Source: Xylocopa sonorina (taxonomy: Eukaryota > Arthropoda > Insecta > Hymenoptera > Apidae). Taken from it: DNA of 64,000 bases. Made by a program: the position numbers and the translations under genes. Positions 13,889 through 21,826 of the stretch are shown one piece after another (within the stretch, counting starts at the first letter, position 1; every line of letters starts with the position of its first letter). The notes beneath the pieces are model-generated. The model was given only the letters and a program-made list of their open reading frames with translations, was not told the origin of the DNA and ran no database searches. The stretch spans positions 1,922,001 to 1,986,000 of the forward strand of contig NW_027490098.1 in the NCBI RefSeq assembly GCF_050948175.1, written 5' to 3'.

Positions 13889-16882
13889 CATGACACTTCG
13901 CAAATCATATTATATCTTACCATGAAACATAGAAATGAGATGCGATATTGCGTTTTAAGAAGCATTAGAAATCCATTGCTACGATACGTAGCCATCTGCA
14001 AACGCTATTTCTTTGCAAGGAAGTGTCGCATTTACATTCATTTGAAGTGTAGACGAGAAATACATAATACTTCGCAAATCATATTATATCTTACCATGAA
14101 ACATAGAAATGAGATGCGATATCGCGTTTTAAGAAGCATTAGAACTCTATTGCTACGATACCTAGACATCTGCAGACGCTATTTCCTAGCAAGGAACTGT
14201 CGAATTTACATTCATTTGAAGTGTAGACGAGGAATACATGACACTTCGCAAATCATATTATATCTTACCATGAAACATAGAAATGAGATGCGATATCGCG
14301 TTTTAAGAATCATAAGAACTCTATTGTTACGATACGTATACATCTGCAAACGCTATTTCCTTGCAAGGAAGTGTCGCATTTACGTTCATTTGAATCGTAG
14401 ACGAGGAATGCGTAACACTTCGCAATGAATATTATATCTTATCATGAAACATAGATATGAGATGCAATATCTCGTTTTAAGAAGCATTTGAACTCTATTG
14501 CTTCGATACGTAGACATCTGCAAACGCTATTTCCTTGCAAGGAAGTGTCGCATTTACATTCATTTGAAGTGTAGACGAGGAAAACATAACACTTCGCAAA
14601 TCATATCATATCTTACCATGAACCATAGAAATGTGATGCGATATCGCGTTTTAAGAATCATAAGAACTCTATTACTACGATACGTAGACATCTGCAAACG
14701 CTATTTCCTAGCGAGGAAGTGTCGCATTTACATTCATTTGAAGTGTAGACGAGGAATACAAAACACTTCGCAAATCATATTATATCTTACCATGAAACAT
14801 AGAAATGAGATGCGATATCGCGTTTTAAGAAGCATTAGAACTCTATTGCTACGATACCTAGACATCTGCAGACGCTATTTCCTAGCAAGGAACTGTCGAA
14901 TTTACATTCATTTGAAGTGTAGACGAGGAAAACATGACACTTCGCAAATCATATTATATCTTACCATGAAACATAGAAATGAGATGCGATATCGCGTTTT
15001 AAGAATCATAAGAACTCTATTGTTACGATACGTATACATCTGCAAACACTATTTCCTTGCAAGGAAGTGTCGCATTTACGTTCATTTGAATCGTAGACGA
15101 GGAATGCGTAACACTTCGCAATGAATATTGTATCTTATCATGAAACATAGGTATGAGATGCAATATCTCGTTTTAAGAAGCATTTGAACTCTATTGCTTC
15201 GATACGTAGACATCTGCAAACGCTGTTTCCTTGCAAGGAAGTGTCGCATTTACATTCATTTGAAGTGTAGACGAGGAATACATAACACTTCGCAAATCAT
15301 ATCATATCTTACCATGAACCATAGAAATGTGATGCGATATCGCGTTTTAAGAATCATAAGAACTCTATTGCTACGATACGTAGACATCTGCAAACGCTAT
15401 TTCCTTGCAAGGAAGTGTCGCATTTACGTTCATTTGAATCGTAGACGAGGAGTGCGTAACACTTCGCAATGAATATTATATCTTATCATGAAACATAGAA
15501 ATGAGATGTGATATCGCGTTTTAAGAAGCATTAGAAATCTATTGCTACGATACGTACAAATCTGCAAACGTTATTTCCTTGCAAGGAAGTGTCGCATTTA
15601 CATTCATTTGAAGTGTAGACGAGAAATACATCACACTTCGCAAATCATATTATATCTTACGATGAAACATAGAAATGAGATGCGATATCGCGTTTTAAGA
15701 ATCATAAGAACTCTATTGTTACGATACGTAGACATCTGCAAACGCTATTTCCTAGCAAGGAAGTGTCGCATTTACATTCATTTGAAGTGTAGACGAGGAA
15801 TACATAACACTTCGCAAATCATAATATATCTTACCATGAAACATAGAAATGAGATGCGATATCGCGTTTTAAGAAGCATTAGAACTCTACTGCTATGATA
15901 GGTAGACATCTGCAAACGCTATTTCCTAGCAAGGAAGTGTCGCATTTACATTCGTTTGAAGTGTAGACGAGGAATACATAACACTTCGCAATGAATATTA
16001 TATCTTATCATGAAACATAGATATGAGATGCAATATCTCGTTTTAAGAAGCATTAGAACTCTACTGCTACGATAGGTAGACATCTGCAAACGCTATTTCC
16101 TAGCAAGGAAGTGTCGCATTTACATTCATTTGAAGTGTAGACGAGGAATACATAACACTTCGCAAATCATAATATATCTTACCATGAAACATAGAAATTA
16201 GATGCGATATCGCGTTTTAAGAAGCATTAGAACTCTACTGCTACGATAGGTAGACATCTGCCAATGCTATTTCCTTGCAAGGAAGTCTCGCATTTACATT
16301 CATTTGAATCGTAGACGAGGAATGCATAACACTTCGCAATGAATATTATATCTTATCATGAAACATAGATATGCGATGCAATATCTCGTTTGAAGAAGCA
16401 TTAGAACTCTACTGCTACGATAGGTAGACATCTGCAAACGCTATTTCCTTGCAAGGAAGTGTCGCATTTACATTCATTTGAAGTGTAGACGAGGAATACC
16501 TAACACTTCGCAAATCATATTATATCTTACCATAAAACATAGAAATGAGATGCGATATCGCGTTTTAAGAATCATAAGAACTCTATTGCTACGATACGTA
16601 GACATCTGCAAACGCTATTTCCTAGCGAGGAAGTGCCGCATTTACATTCATTTGAAGTGTAGACGAGGAATACATAACACTTCGCAAATCATATTATATC
16701 TTACCATGAAACATAGAAATGAGATGTGATATCGCGTTTTAAGAAGCATTAGAACTCTACTGCTACGATAGGTAGACATCTGCAAACGCTATTTCCTTGC
16801 AAGGAAGTGTCGCATTTACATTCATTTGAAGTGTAGACGAGGAATACATCACATTTCGCAAATCATATTATATCTTACCATG
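13889..16882 (+). repeat. 174-bp satellite array, block 2 (inverted segment)
   Basis: 2994 bp, about 17 monomers, plus-oriented, lying between two LTRs in opposite orientation. It starts CATGACACTTCGC and ends TATCTTACCATG. Its reverse complement joins in perfect register to block 1 at 12358 (TTTCATGGTAAG) and to block 3 at 25809 (AAGTGTCATGTATTCC). It shares the uncommon variant CGATAGGTAG (CTACCTATCG on the other strand) with block 3, as at 16070 here and 26751 and 27098 there. I did not see that variant in block 4. This supports an origin as one continuous array with blocks 1 and 3. Confidence 0.95.
16879..16882. repeat. Target-site duplication, left copy (CATG)
   Basis: CATG directly abuts the 5' LTR, and CATG also follows the 3' LTR at 25809-25812. 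A 4-bp duplication fits Ty3/Gypsy integrases. Because the two flanks differ in monomer position and strand, this copy probably belongs to the other insertion (the solo LTR) and was brought here by inversion. Confidence 0.7.
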
Positions 16883-17147
16883 TGTAACGTCCGGCGTACC
16901 GCCTTCCACCCCCCAACGCCTCCCACAGCACGCAGAGCCTTCTTACCTGCGAACATCTACATTAGAGCGCACGGGCAAATCACCCCTTCGCCGAGCTTAG
17001 GCAGCCGACCCGCAGTATCCGCCCCGGAGATGGACCGGCCAAACGCGCTATCGCGCGTATCCCGAGATCCACGAGGCACCAGCACAGCAACGCATCGAGT
17101 CACCCGCCCTTACTTACCCTTACGTTTACTATTCTAATGTATATACG

Positions 17148-17155
17148 TATAAATA
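17148..17155 (+). promoter_or_regulatory. Possible TATA box in the 5' LTR
   Basis: TATAAATA stands about 265 bp into the LTR, in an AT-rich stretch. The 3' and solo LTRs have TATAAACA here. I found no AATAAA on the sense strand to fix the R region, so the promoter call rests on this motif alone. Confidence 0.25.
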
Positions 17156-17783
17156 CTAAAATCCTATTTCTAAGTACACGACACACACATTGTAACACGA
17201 ACAACACACACGCATATAATTCTAAGTTCAACATGTATTTTCTAGTTCATAAGTTGCGATGCGCGCCCGCGCGCAATCGACGCTCGCGGCTCACGCGTAA
17301 CGCGAGCCGCTCCCACTCCGACCGGCCGCCCCACCGCGTGGCCGCCCTACTCCGACCGTCCGCCCCACCGCGAGGGCCCAGCGACTCGCGCGCCACGCGA
17401 CCCGAGGAGGTCTCGAGCACGCGAGCAAGAGCACATTCTAGTTCCGACTTCGATTCGACTCAGACCTCTCTCTGGGACTCGACCCGAGTACCCGATACTT
17501 CTAGTTTAACTTATGGCTTAGTGCCTTTCCATCACCTCTTCGAGGTGTCTTCTAATTCTATTTCAAGTTCCATTTCGATTTCTAGTTAAGTTCTATTTCT
17601 ACTAAGTTTAGTTTAGGGAAGTAAAGTGTATAGCATAGGTTTTTTATACAGAATATATCTTTATTGTTATTTTACATTTAAATTTCTGTTTCATTTCTAT
17701 TTCCACGCGATCACCTTCGGTTCTCGGGTATACACAATCACTTCCATACTTTGATTTAGTATCGTTACTTGGAACTCTACATA

Positions 17784-17893
17784 GTTAGAGCGGACCGCCG
17801 CTTAACTGTGTGGACTACAGGTACGGACTACTCGAAGTAACCGATCGTTCTTCGTTCTGCTGGACCGATGCGGATAGAGCGGACCGCCGCTTA
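17784..17893 (+). promoter_or_regulatory. Duplicated 18-bp LTR motif (5' LTR copy)
   Basis: AGAGCGGACCGCCGCTTA occurs at 17787-17804 and again at 17876-17893, exact in both places, with an imperfect dyad (GCGG and CCGC arms). The pair recurs in the 3' LTR (25214-25231, 25303-25320), the solo LTR and the diverged LTR (31380-31397, 31468-31485), at spacings of 88-89 bp, while the sequence between the copies differs strongly in the diverged LTR. The second copy lies in the frame of the LTR ORF, upstream of its ATG, and would read RADRRL; the first is in another frame with a stop before it. Function unknown; a conserved binding site is an inference. Confidence 0.55.
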
Positions 17894-17929
17894 TCCAATT
17901 TGAATCCAGTTAGGAGAAGTTCATCGTGG

Positions 17930-18226
17930 ATGTGTCGCTCCGCTAATAAGGAAACGCGTCGTGCTGGTAGAAAGAACTTTCTACGTCGTTTAGCGCGTGA
18001 CTACGCCGATCCAGCGTATTCAGCCTGCCACTCCGTCGTCGTTGCTGCCACCTCGGTTCAAATCCAGTCTTCCTCGGTTTCGGCGAGCTCTGCGACTCCA
18101 CTTCACAGTTCCGGTCAACGCCGTTGGGTACTCGTTCCTCTGACGTTTCCGCAACGCCGACCCTACGCCGCAGCTATACCAGACGGCGATCCTCGACAGC
18201 AGCTGTACCTGGAACGTAGTTATTGA
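17930..18226 (+). CDS. LTR-internal ORF, about 98 aa, 5' LTR copy
   Basis: An uncharacterised frame inside the LTR. The ATG at 17930 is chosen because a Met-Cys pair stands at the same place in the diverged LTR (31343 on the minus strand). The frame is already open from 17789, so a longer or spliced product is possible. The N-terminal third is strongly basic (RRAGRKNFLRRLARDY), the middle is Ser/Ala/Thr-rich and poorly conserved, and the C-terminal part (PLT, then PYA, IP, then DPRQQ) is conserved. In the 16 codons of the basic segment compared with the diverged LTR, 10 differ synonymously, 4 are identical and 2 change the residue. That pattern indicates selection on protein. The 5' and 3' LTR copies differ mostly by amino-acid changes, as expected of decaying copies. 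I do not recognise the family. Position inside an LTR recalls accessory proteins of some retroviruses (Nef, MMTV Sag), by location only. Confidence 0.5.
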   Translation: MCRSANKETRRAGRKNFLRRLARDYADPAYSACHSVVVAATSVQIQSSSVSASSATPLHSSGQRRWVLVPLTFPQRRPYAAAIPDGDPRQQLYLERSY

Positions 18227-18420
18227 ATTATCAAGGTGTGAAGACAGCGAAAGGTTTGTGGAATCTCATTATATCGCGTCCTCGGGTATTTTTACCGGTA
18301 GCGTCCCATAAAAGGAACCACGGTGCCCATCACAATATAGTGCTCGGCTCCGCGATTTCTGCTACGTGCCGTCGCGGGCAACTTCGGAAATTCTCCCGGT
18401 CCCGGACGTGATACGAATTC

Positions 18421-18438
18421 TGGTGACAGCGGTGGGAT
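18421..18438 (+). other. Primer binding site
   Basis: TGGTGACAGCGGTGGGAT begins seven bases after the end of the 5' LTR. TGG is complementary to the CCA end of a tRNA, as in the minus-strand primer sites of Ty3/Gypsy elements. I cannot assign the tRNA without a tRNA set for comparison. Confidence 0.8.
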
Positions 18439-18488
18439 TGCTTCGCGTTTTCGCTAGAACTTCTGCTTGATCGAGAACGTGACCAATT

Positions 18489-19778
18489 ATGGCGACGCGT
18501 ACACCCGTAAAGACCCGATTCCAACCGCCTCGAGGCACAGCCGCGAATAACGAAACCGATAAGGAGCACCCCGTAGCCAGATCTATCGATTTCCAAGACG
18601 CTCTCGCCGAGCCACTTCCGCGAACCTCCGATACGATGGAAGGTAACCGATCCGCAGATAATACGTTAGCTTTGATGCAACAGCTAGAACAAATGCGCCG
18701 CGAGCTGGACGCCTTGCGTCGTTCTCAGAATATCTCGCGAACCGATACGGCACCCCTCGAATTCCCCGGCGTAAATTCGACACCGCCACAAATAACGCTC
18801 ACGGATAGCGTAAATCAACACGACGAACTCTCTCTTAAACAAGCTCTAGAGGCCGTTCCACAGTTCGACGGACACAATATCCCGGTGTTACAGTTCACGC
18901 GTGCTTGCAAACGCGCGTACGAATTAATACCTAATGGGTGCGAAAGAACGTTTACGCGATTAGTAAGGAGTAAATTAAAAGGTCGAGCGTATTTAGCTTT
19001 GGAGGACGAGCCGTGTAATACCGTCCTTGAATTAACCGACACGCTCCGCCATTCATTCGGCTCGATACGATCCGCTGATCATTACAGAGGGGAGCTGACG
19101 AATATATTCATGAAATACGACGAACATATTCTTGATTTTATAAGCAGGGTAAAGGACTTACGATCGGCTATAATTGATTGCGAACGAACGTCCCCTTATG
19201 CCTCGCGAAACCCTTCCGACGTGGACGAGCTAACGCTACATTGCTTTTTCGACGGGCTAATCCCCGAAATTCGGAATCAAATGCCAATGTCCCAGATACA
19301 TTCGCCTCAAGAAGCATTCGCGCGCGCCCGCGAACTTTACAAACGCTACGAACGTGATTGTCAGCGATTACCGAACGCTCGTCCCCGCGCCGAAGTTAGA
19401 AACAATCGCAGCGATATAACTTGTTCGATCTGTAATAATACCGGACACTATGCTAGGGACTGTCGTTCAAGATTTCCGCCGCGACAAATACCGAACACCG
19501 TCGCTCCTGCTTCCCCACGCGAAGCCCCTGCGCGTAGGCAACCGTACGAAAATCCGCGTCCGGTCGTAATACAGGACAAATATTGCAGATATTGCAAAAA
19601 TCAGGGACATTTAATAGAAGAATGTCGTAAGAGGCTGTTCAATAACAGTAATAGGCAGTCGGGAAACGGATATGGCCTCCCACCGCGCCGCGAGACAGGT
19701 CGCGAGGCCACCCGAAACGTGAGGACTCTCGCGACAGACGAACAAACGATCGTACAGGACGATCCAGCGCCTCAGTAA
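18489..19778 (+). CDS. gag: Gag polyprotein
   Basis: Structural protein of the retrotransposon that forms the particle and packages element RNA in the cytoplasm. The frame is intact at 429 aa, and the first ATG lies 75 bp after the LTR. Residues 57-80 look coiled-coil-like (LMQQLEQMRRELDALRR). Residues 115-290 fit a retrotransposon capsid domain (QFDGHN, then a helical stretch to RARELYKRYERDC). Two nucleocapsid zinc knuckles of the form C-X2-C-X4-H-X4-C are at C312-C325 and C366-C379, separated by a Pro/Arg-rich linker. The tail from 380 is basic then acidic. It stops with TAA at 19776. The last 124 bases overlap the open pol frame, which is -1 to gag, and contain the frameshift signal. Confidence 0.92.
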   Translation: MATRTPVKTRFQPPRGTAANNETDKEHPVARSIDFQDALAEPLPRTSDTMEGNRSADNTLALMQQLEQMRRELDALRRSQNISRTDTAPLEFPGVNSTPPQITLTDSVNQHDELSLKQALEAVPQFDGHNIPVLQFTRACKRAYELIPNGCERTFTRLVRSKLKGRAYLALEDEPCNTVLELTDTLRHSFGSIRSADHYRGELTNIFMKYDEHILDFISRVKDLRSAIIDCERTSPYASRNPSDVDELTLHCFFDGLIPEIRNQMPMSQIHSPQEAFARARELYKRYERDCQRLPNARPRAEVRNNRSDITCSICNNTGHYARDCRSRFPPRQIPNTVAPASPREAPARRQPYENPRPVVIQDKYCRYCKNQGHLIEECRKRLFNNSNRQSGNGYGLPPRRETGREATRNVRTLATDEQTIVQDDPAPQ

Positions 19779-21826
19779 AACTCACGGGCAAAACGAATAC
19801 ACCCAGCGTCATGTTAACCTCAGCCACCTTGCTAACGAATACTGAATTCATGATAGATACAGGCGCTGAGATCAACATCATTAAGCAATCAGCCTTATCC
19901 CCTTCGGCACGTGTAGACTCGTCCGAGACCCTAGTTATTACGGGCGTAACGAACGGACAAGCTAAAACAATAGGAACGGTCAATATCATCCTATTCGGAC
20001 GTTTAGTTCCATTCAATGTCGTTAGCGACAATTTTCCGCTGGGTCCTGATGGAATTCTGGGCTCAAGTTTTTGCGCGGACGCTGAAATTTCCTTTATAAA
20101 AAAGCAAGTTAGATGGCACGGGACAACCATCCCATTTTGTCGTGATATCGTTTCGACGGAGATTAAACCGAATCCTAATTCAGGACAAGTAATTTCGGAA
20201 AGCCACGAAACGGTCGAGCCCTTAGCCAAAAAGCCGTCGAAAGCCGCCCAAAAACCAAAACGCGCTACGAAATCACGGGAAGAACCGCGGAAAACCGCGG
20301 AAAATTTTTTCAAAGGTAAAGATAAATTTTCGATTCCACCCCGTATGAATACCGGAATCAGCGTTCGAGTGGTTAACTCACACATTAACGAGGGAATAAT
20401 TCCTCGAATCAATATCGCGCCAGGCGTCTATTTTGGAGACGCGTTAGTTAGAGTCACCGGAGATAGAGCGATAGCGAGAATAATTAATTCCACCGACAAA
20501 ACGGTTAACTTCGCTCTATCCCCGATTGAGTTAGAACCGTTGGAAACATCGGAAAATCCGATAGAAAACAGCCTCGCGCTATTTCCAATGTTCTCGCAAA
20601 TTCCAAATTCTAATTCCAATTCAATTTCAAACTCAACTTCCAATTCTAACTCAAAGTCAAATTCAACGTCAAATTCTAATTCTAGTTCAAAGTCAAATTC
20701 TATTTCCAATTCAAGTTCAAACTCAAGCTCCAATCAAAATTCAAATTCCGCCGAACGATCCGGCAAAACCCAGAAGGGTGACCATAAATTCTTCGCGTCT
20801 CATCGAATGCCGTGTCTCGGACACGGATCCCCTCCTTCCGCGCAAGAAAAACCAACGTATGCGCAAATAACAAAGTCAGTCGTAAAAGCCACGCGATCTC
20901 AACCAGCGGAGTCTCGCCTAGAAAATATAATAGATCTTCTACGGCTCGAACATCTAAACGTAGAGGAAAAGAATCATGTAATAGATCTTATCAACAAGAG
21001 CCAGGATCTGTTCTATATCGAGGGTGACAAGTTGGGGCACACTACGGCAACGACACACAAAATTCCAACGGTCGACGAAAAACCAATTAATGTTAAACAG
21101 TACCGGTTCCCACCCGCGCACAAGGAGGAGATCCGGAAGCAAGTAGAGACTTTATTACATAATGGCATAATTAAAAATTCCAAATCTCCGTATAACTCTC
21201 CCCTTTGGGTCGTCCCGAAAAAGGCGGACTCTCAGGGAAAGAAAAGATGGAGAATCGTTATAGACTATCGTGCGCTAAACGAAAAATCGATCGCGGACGC
21301 GTACCCGTTACCGTGCATTACCGAAATCCTAGATCAACTCGGAAGTGCTAAGTACTTCAGCACATTCGATCTGGCCAGCGGGTTTCATCAGATACCAATG
21401 GAACCCGCTGATGCACACAAAACCGCCTTTTCAACACCCAATGGGCATTTCGAGTTTACTCGAATGCCATTTGGATTGAAGAACGCACCCGCAACGTTCC
21501 AGCGCCTAATGGATAGCGCGCTCGCAGGCCTGCAGGGGAACGAGCTGTTTGTATATTTGGATGACATCGTGATATACGCTAGCTCACTTCAAGAGCACGC
21601 CACGAAATACTTAAAACTCGTAAACAAACTCAGAGAAGCTAATTTATCCCTGCAGCCTGACAAGTGTGAGTTCCTTCGCCGTGAAGTCAATTACTTGGGC
21701 CACGTCATAAGCGAAAGCGGCGTGAAACCCGATCCAGCAAAAGTAAGCGCAGTTCGGAATTTCCCGCGTCCCACTAATCAAAAGCAAGTGAAACAATTTC
21801 TCGGTCTGGCAGGATATTACAGATGA
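19655..21826 (+). pseudogene. pol: Pol, first part: protease and reverse transcriptase, ends at in-frame TGA
   Basis: The frame opens at 19655 and has an ATG at 19811; residues below count from that ATG. Aspartic protease: DTGA at 16-19, with a second conserved stretch GPDGILGSSF (78-87). A linker of about 300 residues follows; it includes a 49-residue Ser/Asn-only-like tract (265-313) encoded by an imperfect hexamer repeat at about 20600-20750. Reverse transcriptase: about 425-671, with the first catalytic Asp in FDLASGFHQ (D520), the motif FGLKNAP and the active-site YLDD (582-585). The frame stops at TGA 21824-21826 inside the RT thumb/connection, but the same frame continues open at once, so this is a single nonsense change. 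Expression would need the -1 shift from gag. Confidence 0.9.
19661..19709 (+). promoter_or_regulatory. Candidate -1 ribosomal frameshift signal (gag-pol)
   Basis: The heptamer G GGA AAC at 19661-19667 is in the gag phase required for X XXY YYZ slippage, the same heptamer type known from some retroviruses. A 6-base spacer (19668-19673) follows. Next is a hairpin: GGCCT (19674-19678) pairs with AGGCC (19705-19709), and CGCGA (19689-19693) pairs with TCGCG (19700-19704) around a 6-base loop. The 5' arm carries a bulge of about ten bases. The pol frame opens at 19655, after a TAG at 19652, six bases before the heptamer, so a slip here leads directly into pol. Confidence 0.7.

Larger units (their letters stand above)
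16883..18413 (+). repeat. 5' LTR of the Gypsy element
   Basis: 1531 bp from TGTAACGTCC to GGACGTGATA. The final dinucleotide is TA; the solo LTR and the 3' LTR end in CA. It contains a TATA-like TATAAATA at 17148-17155, the duplicated 18-bp motif (17787-17804 and 17876-17893) and an intact copy of the LTR-internal ORF. It is mosaic relative to the other copies: divergent from both in the first 290 bases, then almost identical to the solo LTR and clearly different from the 3' LTR of its own element. Confidence 0.95.

Noticed and set aside
17137..17589. 150-codon ATG frame in the family 1 LTR (also 13182-13634 minus and 24564-25016)
   Set aside because: It is open in all three family 1 copies, but these are closely related, the differences between them change residues, and the family 2 LTR has no counterpart. 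It could be coding but I cannot support it.
19639..20412. 257-codon frame opposite the start of pol
   Set aside because: Antisense of the protease region. No domain is recognisable, and the sense frame has a clear DTGA protease.
20428..20733. Glu/Leu-rich frame on the strand opposite the Ser/Asn tract of pol
   Set aside because: It is the antisense shadow of the hexamer repeat in pol.
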